Positions 50,385 through 62,683 of a stretch of DNA of 64,000 nt are shown in pieces. The stretch comes from Bradyrhizobium sp. CCBAU 51765. GTDB lineage: Bacteria; Pseudomonadota; Alphaproteobacteria; Rhizobiales; Xanthobacteraceae. Numbering within the stretch: position 1 is the stretch's first letter; each line of letters opens with the position of its first letter. The notes under the pieces are model-generated. The model was given only the letters and a program-made list of their open reading frames with translations, was not told the origin of the DNA and did not search any database. The stretch is taken from assembly GCF_015291725.1 (NCBI RefSeq), contig NZ_CP030038.1:3027001-3091000 (forward strand), given 5' to 3'. A program made the position numbers and the translations under genes.

Positions 50385-50708
50385 TCACTTCCCCGCCTTC
50401 ACCTCGGCGGCGGCGACCGCGAGCAGCTCGCTCATCTTGGCGCGAATCACCTGCTCGGTGACGGCGACGTTCTTGGCGGCGAAATCGGCGGTGATCTTGC
50501 GCAGGACGTCGGCATCGCCGGCCTCCTCGAAATCCGACGCGACCACCTCCTTGGCATAGGCGGTGGCGGCATCACCGGTGATGCCGAGCTTTTCGGCCGC
50601 CCACAGGCCGAGCAGCCGGTTGCGGCGGGCCTCCGCCTTGAACTTCTGCTCCTCGTCGAGGGCATACTTCTTCTCGAAGCCTTCCTGGCGCTTGTCGAAC
50701 TCGCTCAT
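50385..50708 (-). CDS. ATPase inhibitor subunit zeta (DUF1476)
   Basis: A 107-aa protein starting MSEFDKRQEGFEKKYALDEE, the signature of the zeta subunit that inhibits rotation of the F1-ATPase in alphaproteobacteria (first shown in Paracoccus denitrificans). The inhibitory N-terminal helix is followed by RRNRLLGLWAAEKLGITGDA and a helical C-terminal domain. The start at 50708 gives the family length; the frame to 50798 is not needed. The 323 bp between this gene and purC hold the divergent promoters and no other gene. Confidence 0.9.
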   Translation of the reverse strand: MSEFDKRQEGFEKKYALDEEQKFKAEARRNRLLGLWAAEKLGITGDAATAYAKEVVASDFEEAGDADVLRKITADFAAKNVAVTEQVIRAKMSELLAVAAAEVKAGK

Positions 50709-51031
50709 GCCTTGTTCCAAATCCCCTGCTGAATGGCGCGGGAGCCTTCCGTTGCGGCGCCCCGGCTGCATGCCTACATAGATAGCACGAATCGGCAAAA
50801 CAACGGGCCGTTAAGCCGCAGGCAAGATGGTATAAGTTGGCGCCGGACGGCCGGATCGATTGTGCTGGGACAGCCAATCGGATAGGTTGCCTAAAGGCTT
50901 GGTTCCCGTTCTGTTTCCAAGGGTTTATAGATGGGTTCCCAGCCGTTCACGGCAGCTCCGCTGTGGGTCGTAATCCTAGTCAACCGGAGCACACCAAATT
51001 CATGGATTTCAACAAAACACGGTACATCCCA

Positions 51032-51799
51032 ATGAGCCGTCGGCGTCGCATTTATGAAGGCAAGGCAAAGGTTCTTTACGAAGGTCCGGAGCCCGGTACC
51101 CTGATCCAGCACTTCAAGGACGACGCCACCGCGTTCAATGCGAAAAAGCATCAGGTGATCGAGGGCAAGGGTGTCCTCAACAACCGGATCTCGGAGTACC
51201 TGTTTCAGCACCTCAACGACATCGGGGTGCCGACCCATTTCATCCGCCGGCTCAACATGCGCGAGCAGTTGATTCGCGAGGTCGAGATCGTGCCGCTCGA
51301 GGTGGTGGTGCGGAACGTTGCCGCCGGCTCGCTGTCGCAGCGCCTGGGCATCGAGGAGGGCACGCAGCTGCCCCGCTCGATCATCGAATTCTACTACAAG
51401 AACGACCAGCTCAACGACCCCATGGTGTCGGAAGAGCACATCACCGCCTTCGGCTGGGCGACGCCGCAGGAGATCGACGACATCATGGCGCTCGCCATCC
51501 GCGTCAACGATTTCCTCACCGGCCTCTTCCTCGGCATCGGCATCCGCCTCGTCGACTTCAAGATGGAGTGCGGACGCCTGTTCGAGAACGAGATGATGCG
51601 CATCATCGTCGCCGACGAGATCTCGCCGGATAGCTGCCGTCTGTGGGACATCAAGTCGAACGAGAAGCTCGACAAGGATCGCTTCCGCAGGGATCTCGGC
51701 GGCCTGCTCGAGGCCTATACCGAGGTCGCAAAGCGTCTCGGCATCCTCATGGAGAACGAGCGTCCGCAGGGCTCCGGCCCGGTGCTGGTGAAGAGCTGA
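51032..51799 (+). CDS. purC: Phosphoribosylaminoimidazole-succinocarboxamide synthase
   Basis: A 255-aa SAICAR synthetase: [19 protein letters not shown] at the start, [19 protein letters not shown], and the ATP/metal motif region [12 protein letters not shown] then [13 protein letters not shown]. It joins aspartate to CAIR in purine synthesis. ATG 51032 gives the usual N-terminus; ATG 51002 would add ten residues. It is followed by purS after 15 bp. Confidence 0.96.
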   Translation: MSRRRRIYEGKAKVLYEGPEPGTLIQHFKDDATAFNAKKHQVIEGKGVLNNRISEYLFQHLNDIGVPTHFIRRLNMREQLIREVEIVPLEVVVRNVAAGSLSQRLGIEEGTQLPRSIIEFYYKNDQLNDPMVSEEHITAFGWATPQEIDDIMALAIRVNDFLTGLFLGIGIRLVDFKMECGRLFENEMMRIIVADEISPDSCRLWDIKSNEKLDKDRFRRDLGGLLEAYTEVAKRLGILMENERPQGSGPVLVKS

Positions 51800-51814
51800 G
51801 AGGGGTTTTTTGAC

Positions 51815-52057
51815 GTGAAGGCACGTGTCACCGTTACCTTGAAGACGGGCATCCTCGATCCGCAAGGCAAGGCCATCGAAGGCGCGCTGAAGTCGCTCGG
51901 CGTCGACGGCGTCGCCAGCGTCCGCCAGGGCAAGGTGTTCGACATCGAACTCGCCGGCGCCGACAAGGCCAAGGCCGAAGCCGCTCTGAAGGAGGCCGCC
52001 GACAAGCTGCTGGCGAATACCGTGATCGAGAATTATCGGGTCGAGCTGCTCGGGTGA
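51815..52057 (+). CDS. purS: Phosphoribosylformylglycinamidine synthase subunit PurS
   Basis: An 80-aa PurS with GTG start (MKARVTVTLKTGILDPQGKA). The pattern ALKSLGVDGVASVRQGKVF is typical. PurS bridges PurL and PurQ in the FGAM synthase complex. GAGAGGGG precedes the start. It is co-transcribed with purC, but purQ and purL lie 1.2 and 4.6 kb further on, separated by opposing and unrelated genes. Confidence 0.95.
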   Translation: MKARVTVTLKTGILDPQGKAIEGALKSLGVDGVASVRQGKVFDIELAGADKAKAEAALKEAADKLLANTVIENYRVELLG

Positions 52058-52067
52058 GCAGGGTGGC

Positions 52068-53084
52068 TCACAGCCACCCGACGCTGCGAAAACGCCAGTA
52101 CAGGGAGCCGCATGCCGTCAGCATCACGCCGAGCAGCATGTAGTAGCCGTACTCCCATTCCAGCTCCGGCATGTGCTTGAAGTTCATGCCGTAGATGCCG
52201 GCGAGCGCGGTCGGGATCGCGATGATCGCGAGCCACGAGGCGAGCTTCTTGGACACCGCCGTCTCCTGGGCCTGGCCGACCAGCAGGCTGGCCTCGAAGG
52301 CGAAAGCCAGCACCTCGCGCATGGAATCGATGCGCTCCTGGATGTTGCGGACGTGATCGGTGACGTCGCGAAACAGCGGCTGCATGGCCTGCCGCACCAT
52401 CGACAGTTCGTCATGCTCGAGCCGGCGGCAGACCTCCACCAGTGGGCCGATCGCGGTCCGGAGTCGCAAGAGGTCGCGGCGCAGCATGTAGAGGCGCTCG
52501 ATCTGTGTCTTGCTGAGGGGCTTGGAGAGCACGTCGTCCTCGATGCCCTCGACCTCCTCGTGAATGCTCTCGAGCACGGGTGAGTAATTGTCGACGATGA
52601 AATCGAGGATGGCGTAGAGGATGTAGTCCTCGCCGCGCGCGAGCGCCCGCGGGCAGCTCTCGCAGCGTTCGCGCACCGGTGTGTAGGACGTCGAGGCGCC
52701 GTGGCGCACCGAGACCAGATAGCCTTCGCCCACGAAGATGTGCGTCTCGCCGAAGGCGATCCGGCCCTCGATCAGTTGCGCGGTGCGCGCCACGATGAAC
52801 AGGGCCTCGCCATATTGCTCGATCTTGGGCCGCTGATGGGCGTGGTTGGCGTCCTCGATCGCGAGCTCATGCAGGTCGAACTGCTTCTGGACTGCGCCGA
52901 GCAGCGTCATGTCCGGCTCGTGCAGGCCGATCCAGACCACGTGGCCGGGCTTGGCCCGCCAGCTCGAGGCCTCGCTGATGGCGATATTGGCGACGCGCCG
53001 GCCGTCGACATAGGCGCCGGCGGCGACGACGCCCTCGGTGGGCACCGGCTCAGAGGGGGATGCGGGCAGCGACGGGACGTTCAT
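52068..53084 (-). CDS. CorA-family magnesium transporter
   Basis: A 338-aa protein with a large N-terminal cytosolic domain, a long helix, and two C-terminal helices bearing the signature GMN in [20 protein letters not shown], which forms the selectivity loop of CorA. The cytosolic part has [20 protein letters not shown], typical of the family. It transports Mg2+, and possibly Co2+ or Ni2+. It faces purS tail to tail (10 bp apart) and is divergent from purQ. Confidence 0.92.
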   Translation of the reverse strand: MNVPSLPASPSEPVPTEGVVAAGAYVDGRRVANIAISEASSWRAKPGHVVWIGLHEPDMTLLGAVQKQFDLHELAIEDANHAHQRPKIEQYGEALFIVARTAQLIEGRIAFGETHIFVGEGYLVSVRHGASTSYTPVRERCESCPRALARGEDYILYAILDFIVDNYSPVLESIHEEVEGIEDDVLSKPLSKTQIERLYMLRRDLLRLRTAIGPLVEVCRRLEHDELSMVRQAMQPLFRDVTDHVRNIQERIDSMREVLAFAFEASLLVGQAQETAVSKKLASWLAIIAIPTALAGIYGMNFKHMPELEWEYGYYMLLGVMLTACGSLYWRFRSVGWL

Positions 53085-53253
53085 GGCTTCAATCCCGGGC
53101 GAAACGACTGGCCGATCGGCATGCGACTATCGCCTGTGTACAAGGCGCTCGACCGAGGCTAGCACTGGTAAAATCCCCGTCAAATGGTTATGTCTCTTCA
53201 CGAATTGGCCCTTCGGCCAGCCCCGATTCCCGCCCACCGTCGGAACCTCTGCC

Positions 53254-53955
53254 ATGAAAGCCGCCATCCTCGTCTTTCCCGGAATCAACCGCGAGCGCGA
53301 CATGGCGCGTGCCTTGAGGCTGATCTCCGGCAGCGAGCCCGCGATGGTGTGGCACGCCGAGACGTCACTGCCTGCGGGCACCGATCTCGTGGTGGTGCCG
53401 GGCGGATTTTCCTACGGTGACTATCTGCGCTGCGGCGCGATCGCGGCGCGGGCCCCGGTGATGGATGCGGTGCGCGACTATGCCGCCAACGGCGGGCTCG
53501 TGCTCGGCGTCTGCAACGGATTTCAGATCCTCTGTGAATCCGGCCTGCTGCCGGGCGTGCTGATGCGCAACGCGCGGCTGAAATTCATCTGCCATGACGT
53601 GCATCTGCGCGTCGAGCGTTCCGACACGCCGTTCACCCGCGGCTACAATGCCGGGCAGGTGATCCGCGTGCCGGTCGCCCATGGCGAGGGCAATTACGAG
53701 GCGGATGAGGAGACCATCAAGCGGCTCGAAGGCGAGGGGCGGGTGCTCTATCGTTATTGTTCGCCTGAAGGTGTGGTCGACGAGGCCTACAACATCAACG
53801 GCGCTGCGCACTCCATCGCCGGCATCGTCAACGACAAGGGCAACGTGCTCGGCATGATGCCGCATCCGGAAAACCACGTCGAAGACATCATGGGCTGCAC
53901 CGATGGCCGCGGCCTGTTCGCCGGCCTCGTCCAGCACCTGGAAAGAGCCGCTTGA
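53254..53955 (+). CDS. purQ: Phosphoribosylformylglycinamidine synthase subunit PurQ
   Basis: A 233-aa class I glutamine amidotransferase: the nucleophile Cys in [20 protein letters not shown] and the His/Glu pair in [11 protein letters not shown]. It generates ammonia for PurL. The N-terminus has [14 protein letters not shown], the FPGxN motif of the family. Its TGA overlaps the TTG start of the Bug-type gene that follows, an odd neighbour for a purine gene. Confidence 0.96.
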   Translation: MKAAILVFPGINRERDMARALRLISGSEPAMVWHAETSLPAGTDLVVVPGGFSYGDYLRCGAIAARAPVMDAVRDYAANGGLVLGVCNGFQILCESGLLPGVLMRNARLKFICHDVHLRVERSDTPFTRGYNAGQVIRVPVAHGEGNYEADEETIKRLEGEGRVLYRYCSPEGVVDEAYNINGAAHSIAGIVNDKGNVLGMMPHPENHVEDIMGCTDGRGLFAGLVQHLERAA

Positions 53956-54923
53956 TTTCGCTCGTAGTGAAGCGTGCTCTCGCCGCAGTCGCGGCGCTCG
54001 CGTTCGTAACATGCGCATCCGCGCAAGATTATCCCAAGCGTCCCATCACAATGATCGTGCCGTTCGCGGCCGGCGGCACCTCGGACGTGATCGCGCGCGC
54101 GGTCGCCGAGCAGATGGGCATCGCGCTCGGCCAGACCATCGTGATCGAGAACGTTGCGGGGGCTGGCGGCTCGACCGCGCTGGCGCGCGCCTCCCGCGCC
54201 GAGCCCGACGGCTACACCATCGCGATCGGCAACGCCGGCACCAATGCTGCGACCTACACGATCTATCCAAAACTGCCGTTCACGCCTGAGTCCTTCGTGC
54301 CGATCGCCATGGTGGCGAAGACGTTCGGCATCATCGCCTTACGCGAGGACTTTCCGGCGAAGGACCTGAAAGAGTTCATCGCCTACGCCAAGGCCAATCC
54401 CGGCAAGATCAATCTCGGCCATGCCGGCGTCGGCTCCTCGAACTACCTGATCTGCAAGAGCTTCGTCACGGCAGCCGGGATCGACGCGACGCTGGTCGGC
54501 TATCGCGGCGCCGCGCCCGCGCTGACCGATGCGGTCGGCAGCCAGATCGACGGCGTCTGCGATGCGGCGGCCTCCGTCTCGCAGTCGATCAACGAGAAGC
54601 TTGTGAAGGGGCTGGTCGTCGGCTCGACCGTGCGGCTCGCCACGCTGCCGGGCCTGCCGACTTCGGCCGAAGCGGGCCTGCCCGAATTCGAGGCGCAGGG
54701 CTGGAACGGCCTGTTCGCGCCCAAGGGCACCCCGCCGGCCGTCATCGCCAAGCTGAATGCCGCTGCGCGCACCGCTGTGGAAACCGACGCGGTGAAGAAG
54801 CGCTTCGCCGACCTCTCGACCGTTGCCCCCGATGCCGACGAGCACGCGCCCGAAGTGTTGCAGAAGCTCGTGACGCGTGACGTCGAGAAATACCGGAAGA
54901 TGCTCGCGGACGACGCCAAGTAA
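53952..54923 (+). CDS. Tripartite tricarboxylate transporter (Bug-type) substrate-binding protein
   Basis: A protein of about 320 aa with a signal peptide ([17 protein letters not shown]) and the Bug/TctC fold: [59 protein letters not shown] and [20 protein letters not shown]. These periplasmic receptors capture carboxylates or similar solutes; the cognate TctA/TctB membrane parts are not here, so it is an orphan. The start is TTG 53952 or a nearby GTG (53967). The TTGA overlap with purQ suggests coupled translation. Confidence 0.85.
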   Translation: MISLVVKRALAAVAALAFVTCASAQDYPKRPITMIVPFAAGGTSDVIARAVAEQMGIALGQTIVIENVAGAGGSTALARASRAEPDGYTIAIGNAGTNAATYTIYPKLPFTPESFVPIAMVAKTFGIIALREDFPAKDLKEFIAYAKANPGKINLGHAGVGSSNYLICKSFVTAAGIDATLVGYRGAAPALTDAVGSQIDGVCDAAASVSQSINEKLVKGLVVGSTVRLATLPGLPTSAEAGLPEFEAQGWNGLFAPKGTPPAVIAKLNAAARTAVETDAVKKRFADLSTVAPDADEHAPEVLQKLVTRDVEKYRKMLADDAK

Positions 54924-54926
54924 CAG

Positions 54927-55889
54927 CTACCGCAGCTTCAGCCTTTCCGCCGGCACCGTCATCGCCGCAACGCCTGCCATGACCAGCAGTAGCCCCAGCG
55001 CGAGGTTCGACGGCACGCTCTCGCCGAGCAGCAGGACCGACAGACCCACGCCGATCGGGATGCGCAAATAGCCTTGCGCGTTCGTCGTCAGCGTGCCGAG
55101 CCGGCCGAGGCAGACGTAGAACAGCATCAGGCCCAATGCGCTGGAGACGATGCCCATGACGATGGTGGCGACGATCGCCGTCGGCGTCGGGCGCAGCGTC
55201 CAGGGCTGGTCGATGATCAGCGCGGGCGGCAGCAGCACGAGGCCGCCGAACAGCAGCGAGCCGGTTGCCACCACCATCGGATCGTACTCGGAGAGACGGA
55301 GGCCGAAGATGGTCGCGCAGGCAAAGGAAATGGTGGCGAGCAGGATCGCGATCTCCGCTACGATCTCGCTGCCAAGGCCATGCAAAGCATCGAGCCCGAC
55401 GATCGCGACGGTGCCGGCCAATCCCAGGATCGCGCCAGCGAGCTTGAGCAGCGTCGCCGGCTCGTGCCGCGTGATCAGCGAGGTGATCAGGAAGGCGAAG
55501 ATCGGCGTCGTCGAAGCCAGCACCACCGTGTTTGAGGCCGGCACGTATTGCTGCGACCAGGTGATGATCAGGAACGGGAAGGTCGAGTTGATTAGCTGCT
55601 GGGTCGCGAATAGCTTCCACGCCTTCACGTCGGTCGGCAGCTTGACGCCGCGCATCCACAGGATCGCGAACAGGAAGGCGGCCGCGATCAGTGAGCGTGC
55701 CGAGATGAAGGTGATGGGCGGGATGGTGGGAAGCGCCAGCTTGGTCAGCGGATAGGTCGAGCTCCAGCAGCAGGCAAGCGCGAGCAGCAGCGCATAGTCG
55801 CGCCAGTTGCGTACCCCGGTGGCGATGGACGGCAACGGCGTTGATGCGGCCGCCGCCGTGCGACCCGCCTCCGATGTGCTCTGCGGCAC
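54927..55889 (-). CDS. DMT-family (EamA) transporter
   Basis: A 320-aa inner-membrane protein with about ten helices arranged as two EamA repeats (ALLLALACCWSSTYPLTKLAL in the first; VATIVMGIVSSALGLMLFYV in the second). DMT proteins export amino acids, nucleotide precursors or other metabolites; the substrate here is unknown. It converges with the Bug-type gene and is divergently placed with respect to purL, with the thioesterase gene between. Confidence 0.88.
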   Translation of the reverse strand: MPQSTSEAGRTAAAASTPLPSIATGVRNWRDYALLLALACCWSSTYPLTKLALPTIPPITFISARSLIAAAFLFAILWMRGVKLPTDVKAWKLFATQQLINSTFPFLIITWSQQYVPASNTVVLASTTPIFAFLITSLITRHEPATLLKLAGAILGLAGTVAIVGLDALHGLGSEIVAEIAILLATISFACATIFGLRLSEYDPMVVATGSLLFGGLVLLPPALIIDQPWTLRPTPTAIVATIVMGIVSSALGLMLFYVCLGRLGTLTTNAQGYLRIPIGVGLSVLLLGESVPSNLALGLLLVMAGVAAMTVPAERLKLR

Positions 55890-55965
55890 CTTTTGCTTGC
55901 TCCCCGGCGCGAACGCGCTTGCCGGGAAGTCTGGGCGAGGGCGCGCGAAAAGGGAAGCCGCCGAG

Positions 55966-56445
55966 CTATGCGTTTGGCTGAGGGAGCGCCTTCCGCTTCA
56001 TCCGCTTGATCGTGCCGGAAAAGGTGAGCAGCACGCGCGTCCCGGACGTCATCTTGCCGCGCAGGAAGATCAGCGAGCCGCCGGCGCGGGTGACCTCGCC
56101 GGTGCATTCGATCAGCTCGCCCTCGCGTGCCGCGTCGAGGAATTCGCAGGCGAAGTTGGTCGTCACCGCCCGGCTGTCGAGGACATGGGTGGCGATCGCA
56201 AACAGGGAGTAGTCGGCAAAGGCCATGAAGCAGCCGCCATGGACGTTCCCGGAGCCGTTGAGGTGCTTTTTCTCGACCCGGAAGGCGCTGCGGACGCTGC
56301 CGTCCGCCTCGATCCGGTGCCAGAACGGGCCGACATGGGACTCGAAACTGTCGCGAATCCAGGTCCGCCAGCCTACAAATTCGCCCTCGGTGGCGACGTG
56401 GAGGTCGGGGCGGCGGGGCGGGGGTGCTTTGGTCAATTCGTGCAA
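55966..56445 (-). CDS. PaaI-family hotdog thioesterase (second copy)
   Basis: A 159-aa hotdog-fold thioesterase with the PaaI-like core VEKKHLNGSGNVHGGCFMAF followed by ADYSLFAIATHVL. The family Asn/Gly-His-Gly-Gly region is intact, unlike the diverged core of the thioesterase at 15652. It acts on an unknown acyl-CoA. It lies 76 bp upstream of the DMT gene on the same strand and divergent from purL. Confidence 0.85.
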   Translation of the reverse strand: MHELTKAPPPRRPDLHVATEGEFVGWRTWIRDSFESHVGPFWHRIEADGSVRSAFRVEKKHLNGSGNVHGGCFMAFADYSLFAIATHVLDSRAVTTNFACEFLDAAREGELIECTGEVTRAGGSLIFLRGKMTSGTRVLLTFSGTIKRMKRKALPQPNA

Positions 56446-56631
56446 AGGAAATCAGGCCTTCAATTGCGGGTCTTGAGCCCTTAAATCCGATCCGACCGCG
56501 CCGTGCAATTCCCGTTCCCGCGGTCGCCCCGGCGCAAAACGTGGGACAGCGGGAAAATGCGCCATAAAGGGCTTTTCGAAGCCGTCCGATGTTCCTAGAA
56601 CGGCCAAACCGCCGCCGAAAGCCTCGAATCC

Positions 56632-58842
<2,211 letters not shown>

Positions 58843-58859
58843 GCGCTGCGACACACGCT

Positions 58860-58980
58860 GTCATTGCGAGCCGACGGGTCCGCGCGAAGTGCGGCCCGAT
58901 GACAGGCTCCGCGAAGCAATCCAGGACCCCTCCGCCGAGGCAGTCTGGATTGCTTCGTCGCAAGGGCTCCTCGCAATGAC
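58860..58980. repeat. Nested palindromic intergenic repeat after purL
   Basis: Outer arms GTCATTGCGAG (58860-58870) and CTCGCAATGAC (58970-58980) are perfect inverted repeats; inner arms GAAGCAATCCAG (58913-58924) and CTGGATTGCTTC (58945-58956) are also perfect. The unit is 121 bp long and fills the gap between the convergent purL and acyltransferase genes. It belongs to a widespread rhizobial repeat type (CATTGCGAG...CTCGCAATG). Confidence 0.78.
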
Positions 58981-58998
58981 GAGTGGAGAGGCCATGCC

Positions 58999-60186
58999 TC
59001 ACAATACGCGCGAGGCGCCCGGGATCTGCCGCAACGCTCGCGTGAGCGCCCAGCTCGCCGCGACTGTCAGTACAAAGCCGATCGTGGCCTTGACGATCGC
59101 CGGCAGGTCGTAGTCGAACAGCCAGTATTGCAGCCACAGTGCGAATGGATAGTGCACCAGGAACATGCCGAACGCGTCGCCCTGCATTGGATCGAGCAGC
59201 TTGGCTGAGCCTGATTGCTTGAACCTCTGGAAAAAGGCCAGGATCAGAAACATGATGGCCACGCTGAAGACAGTGAAGCAGATGGCATAGAGCGCTTCAT
59301 ACCAGTCCGGCAACGGCGACGGATTGCCCAGTATTTCGCGCTTGATGAAGATCAGCACCCACAAGAGGCAATACGGAACGATCGCCAGTACCATCCAGTC
59401 CCAGCTGACCTTTGCCATGCGGCCGTCGACAGCGAGCAGCCCGCGATCCATTTGCGCAACGCCGATGCCGGCACCGAAAAGGAAGTAGGTCGCGTAGAGC
59501 ATCACACGCCCTTGCTGGACCGAGAACGGCCCGAACTCGAACCAACTGCTATGCCCGTAGCGAACCAGCCCGGGAACGTAAAAGGCAGCGGTGACGGCAA
59601 GCATCACTGCGAAGAACACCGCGGGCCGGCGGCGGCCGTGCAGCGAGAGCCGATTGATCGGATCGAGCAGATTGGGCGACAGCCGGTACAGCAGGCAGGC
59701 AATCAGGTCGAAGCCGAGCAAGACCCAGAGAAACCAGATCGGCCCGCTCGGCCACGGGCCCTTCGTGATCATATTCCAATAGTATTCCGAAAAGCCGATC
59801 TCGGGATGGTGCCGCAGTGAGATGGCGTAATAGGCGACCGGAATGACCGTGAAAGCGCAGATCACGAATGGCAGCGCGAGCCGAAGCAGGCGATCCTGCA
59901 AGTAGTTCAGCGGTCCCTTCCGGGCGATGCTAGACCAGGCGAACAGTCCCGACAGGAAGAAGAACATCGCCATGAAGAAACTGTCGGTGGCGAGCACGAT
60001 CATGTCGAAGCCGAAGAAATAGGTCGGATCGGTATGACCGAAATAAGTATAGGGGATCACCGCGTGATGCAGCAGCACCACCAGAGTCAGGAAGGTGCGG
60101 GCGCGATCAATCGCCAAGTTGCGCACCTTGCTCTGCGGCGCGGCATGCACCTCTGCGCCGATCGTCGCTGAATGTGACATCGTCAT
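58999..60186 (-). CDS. Acyltransferase-3 / OpgC-like membrane protein
   Basis: A 395-aa protein with about ten membrane helices. It has the acyltransferase-3 hallmark near the N-terminus (AIDRARTFLTLVVLLHHAVI, with the Arg and His residues of the active site) and FFFLSGLFAWSSIARKG. Such proteins O-acylate sugars or glucans in the membrane or periplasm. The C-terminus (RALRQIPGASRVL) ends near the repeat element. No partner gene is present. Confidence 0.85.
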   Translation of the reverse strand: MTMSHSATIGAEVHAAPQSKVRNLAIDRARTFLTLVVLLHHAVIPYTYFGHTDPTYFFGFDMIVLATDSFFMAMFFFLSGLFAWSSIARKGPLNYLQDRLLRLALPFVICAFTVIPVAYYAISLRHHPEIGFSEYYWNMITKGPWPSGPIWFLWVLLGFDLIACLLYRLSPNLLDPINRLSLHGRRRPAVFFAVMLAVTAAFYVPGLVRYGHSSWFEFGPFSVQQGRVMLYATYFLFGAGIGVAQMDRGLLAVDGRMAKVSWDWMVLAIVPYCLLWVLIFIKREILGNPSPLPDWYEALYAICFTVFSVAIMFLILAFFQRFKQSGSAKLLDPMQGDAFGMFLVHYPFALWLQYWLFDYDLPAIVKATIGFVLTVAASWALTRALRQIPGASRVL

Positions 60187-60367
60187 CGTGCCGCCCTGAT
60201 CGCGTTCCTGATCCCGGCTGGACTCTGCCGCCGGGAACTCGATTCAGCAAGGGCAGTTTGTGTGGTAGGTCGCCCCCGATTACCTTTGGGAACCAGTTCC
60301 TCGCAGCGATGTTAGCGTTCGCCGAAAAACAGCGTAGGCCGTGAGACGCGGCAGTTCGGAGCTGGCC

Positions 60368-60541
60368 ATGACGATCCTGAAATGGGCGTTGATCTTCCTG
60401 CTTGTATCGATCGTGGCCGGCGTGCTCGGCTTCACCGACATTTCGGCCGCCTCCGCCGATATCGCCCGCTTCCTGTTCTACGTCTTCGTCGTGATCTTCC
60501 TCGTCCTGCTGATACTGGGCCTCACGATCTTCCGGGCTTAG
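60368..60541 (+). CDS. DUF1328 small membrane protein
   Basis: A 57-aa protein, [20 protein letters not shown] with a second helix ([20 protein letters not shown]). This is the DUF1328 (YtjA) pattern, two helices with [14 protein letters not shown] between them, and a role in envelope stress is only inferred for it. The ATG at 60368 fits the family better than the upstream frame to 60341. A GC-rich stem (GCGGGGC/GCCCCGC at 60541-60558) begins at its stop codon. Confidence 0.82.
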   Translation: MTILKWALIFLLVSIVAGVLGFTDISAASADIARFLFYVFVVIFLVLLILGLTIFRA

Positions 60542-60657
60542 CGGGGCCGCCGCCCCGCACGCTCAGTCATGACAGCGGCCTTGACCCGGGCATCCATCGA
60601 TTGCGTCCAGGAAGGCCGGGAAGAAGCCCCGGCGATGACGGCGGCGTATGGAGCGCG

Positions 60658-61017
60658 CTACCCCACTTCTTCGATCTTAACCTTGTCCGGATAGAAGGCG
60701 AGATGGCCGGCAATCTCGGTCATGGCGGGGAAGGGCGCCTCATAAGTCCAGATTGCGTTGTCCAACATCTTGCCGTCGGCCTTGACGGTGAAATAGCTCG
60801 CATCCCCCTTGTACGGGCAGTGGGTGACACGGTCGGTGCGCTCCAGCAGGGCCATGTTGGTGTCCTCTCGTGGCACATATTGCACCGCCGGGTATTTGGC
60901 TTCCTTCAGGGTCAGCGCCTTGCTGGTCTCGGCGATGACGATGTCGCCCGCGGTCACCCGGACGCGCCGGGGATTTGGGGTGATGGTGATGGGGTGGTCG
61001 GGCCCTGGAAGCTTCAT
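60658..61017 (-). CDS. DUF427-family protein
   Basis: A 119-aa protein: HPITITPNPRRVRVTAGDIV, then YVPREDTNMALLERTDRVTH and CPYKGDASYFTV, the DUF427 signature with its conserved CPYKG. Members are small soluble proteins of unknown enzymatic role, sometimes fused or adjacent to nucleotide-related enzymes. It converges with the DUF1328 gene about 115 bp away and is divergent from bolA. Confidence 0.88.
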   Translation of the reverse strand: MKLPGPDHPITITPNPRRVRVTAGDIVIAETSKALTLKEAKYPAVQYVPREDTNMALLERTDRVTHCPYKGDASYFTVKADGKMLDNAIWTYEAPFPAMTEIAGHLAFYPDKVKIEEVG

Positions 61018-61219
61018 GATTTTTCACGCCTTTTCGATCAATCTGCCGCGCGCGGCACTTTGTCGTGCCTTTATCCTGATGGGATCACGGATATAGTGCC
61101 GGAAGGCGTGACGGAGAAGGCCGTTCACGCTAAGTTTGCGCTTGCCGGCGAGCGGGACCCCGGCAGCGATTCGAACGCTTGGACCAGAAAACGCTTGGAC
61201 CAGAAGGAGCGAGACCCGA

Positions 61220-61456
61220 ATGCCCATGGATGCCCACGATATCGAGGCGATGATCAAGGCTGCGATCCCCGATGCCGAGGTGACCATCCGTGACCTCGCC
61301 GGCGACGGCGACCACTATGCCGCGACCGTGATCTCGGAATCCTTCCGCGGCAAGTCGCGCGTCCAGCAGCACCAGATCGTCTACCAGTCCCTGCAGGGCC
61401 AGATGGGGGGCGTCCTGCACGCGCTGGCGCTGCAAACCGGCGTGCCCGGCACCTGA
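61220..61456 (+). CDS. bolA: BolA/IbaG-family protein
   Basis: A 78-aa BolA-like protein with the family pattern: AHDIEAMIKAAIPDAEVTIR, DHYAATVISESFRGKSRVQQ and HQIVYQSLQGQMGGVLHALA, in which HQIVY carries the conserved His. BolA proteins bind Fe-S glutaredoxins and adjust iron regulation; the usual neighbour grxD is missing here. ATG 61220 follows AAGGAG at ten bases; ATG 61226 is also possible. It is a common companion of purL in alphaproteobacteria. Confidence 0.9.
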   Translation: MPMDAHDIEAMIKAAIPDAEVTIRDLAGDGDHYAATVISESFRGKSRVQQHQIVYQSLQGQMGGVLHALALQTGVPGT

Positions 61457-61477
61457 CCTGATCGTGCCACGGGGGCG

Positions 61478-62674
61478 ATGATGGCTGCGGACAACCCTCG
61501 CGGCGCGATGTTTCGCGTTATCGTGCCGAGCCAGCACAGCCGCGTCACCTTTGTCGAGCTGTTCTTCGACCTCGTCTTCGTCTTTGCCGTCACGCAAATC
61601 TCGCACTCGCTGCTGCATCATTTCACGCCCCTCGGCGCGGTGCACGTCGCGGTGCTGTTTCTCGCGGTGTGGTGGGTGTGGGTCTACACCGCCTGGGTCA
61701 CCAACTGGCTCAATCCCGAGCTGACGCCGGTCCGCCTCCTGATCTTTTTGATGATGCTGGGCGGCCTCGTGCTGTCGACCACGATCCCGACCGCGTTCGA
61801 GGGGCGCGGCCTGTGGTTCGCGATTGCCTACGCGACCATGCAGGTCGGACGTACCGCATTCTGGCTGCTCGCAACGCCGCGACATCGCACGGCCGTGCGG
61901 CACAACGCGATCCGCATCCTGACCTGGTTGTCGATCTCCGCGGTCCTGTGGATCGCAGGCGGCCTGTCCGAGGGAGATACGCGGCTATCGCTGTGGATCG
62001 CGGCCGTGATCTGGGAATACATCTCGCCGGCGGCACGCTTCTGGGTCCCGAAGCTCGGGTTTTCCTCGGTCGAGGCGTGGGCCGTCGAAGGCGGCCACAT
62101 GGCCGAGCGCTGCGCGCTGTTCGTCATCATAGCACTCGGCGAAGCCATCGTCGTCAACGGCGCCACCTTCGCCGAGCTCGAGTGGACCGCGAACAACATC
62201 CTGGCCTTCGTCTCGGCGCTGGTCGGCGCCATCGCGATGTGGTGGATCTATTTTCACAAGGGCGCGGAGGCCGGAGCCGAGCGCATCTCGAAATCCGCCG
62301 AATCCGGCCGCCTGGCCCGGCTCGCCTACACCTATCTGCACACGCCGATCGTGGCCGGCATCATCCTGACCGCGGTCTCGGACGAACTGGTGTTGAAGCA
62401 TCCGACCGGCCATTCCGACACCCGCACCATCGTGAGCACGATCGGCGGGCCCCTGGTGTTCCTGGTCGGCACCATCCTTTTCAAGTACGCGATCCGCGGC
62501 TTCCTCCAGCTCTCTCACGGGATCGGCATCATCCTGCTGCTGGCGGTGAGCTGGTTTGCGGCGGACCTCTCGCCGCTGTGGCTGTCGGTCGCCACCACGA
62601 TGATCATGATCGTCGTGGCGGTTTGGGAGTCGGTGTCGCTGGGATCAGAGCCGGAAGAAGCGGCGGAGCATTGA
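61478..62674 (+). CDS. LtrA-family (low temperature requirement A) membrane protein
   Basis: A 398-aa protein with about ten or more membrane helices. It starts with FRVIVPSQHSRVTFVELFFD and holds the LtrA hallmark FVELFFDLVFVFAVTQISHS near the N-terminus, with WAVEGGHMAERCALFVIIAL in the middle. The function is unknown, first linked to cold growth in Listeria. It begins 21 bp after bolA, so it may share its transcript and replaces the expected grxD position. Confidence 0.85.
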   Translation: MMAADNPRGAMFRVIVPSQHSRVTFVELFFDLVFVFAVTQISHSLLHHFTPLGAVHVAVLFLAVWWVWVYTAWVTNWLNPELTPVRLLIFLMMLGGLVLSTTIPTAFEGRGLWFAIAYATMQVGRTAFWLLATPRHRTAVRHNAIRILTWLSISAVLWIAGGLSEGDTRLSLWIAAVIWEYISPAARFWVPKLGFSSVEAWAVEGGHMAERCALFVIIALGEAIVVNGATFAELEWTANNILAFVSALVGAIAMWWIYFHKGAEAGAERISKSAESGRLARLAYTYLHTPIVAGIILTAVSDELVLKHPTGHSDTRTIVSTIGGPLVFLVGTILFKYAIRGFLQLSHGIGIILLLAVSWFAADLSPLWLSVATTMIMIVVAVWESVSLGSEPEEAAEH

Positions 62675-62683
62675 GCCCCGGCG

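Noticed and set aside
50837..51031. Longer N-terminus for purC
   Set aside because: The extra residues are unlike PurC, and ATG 51032 starts exactly at the conserved [10 protein letters not shown] region.
60541..60558. GC-rich stem directly after the DUF1328 gene as a terminator
   Set aside because: The 7-bp stem has no T run and GC-rich DNA forms such stems often, so it was not listed as a feature.
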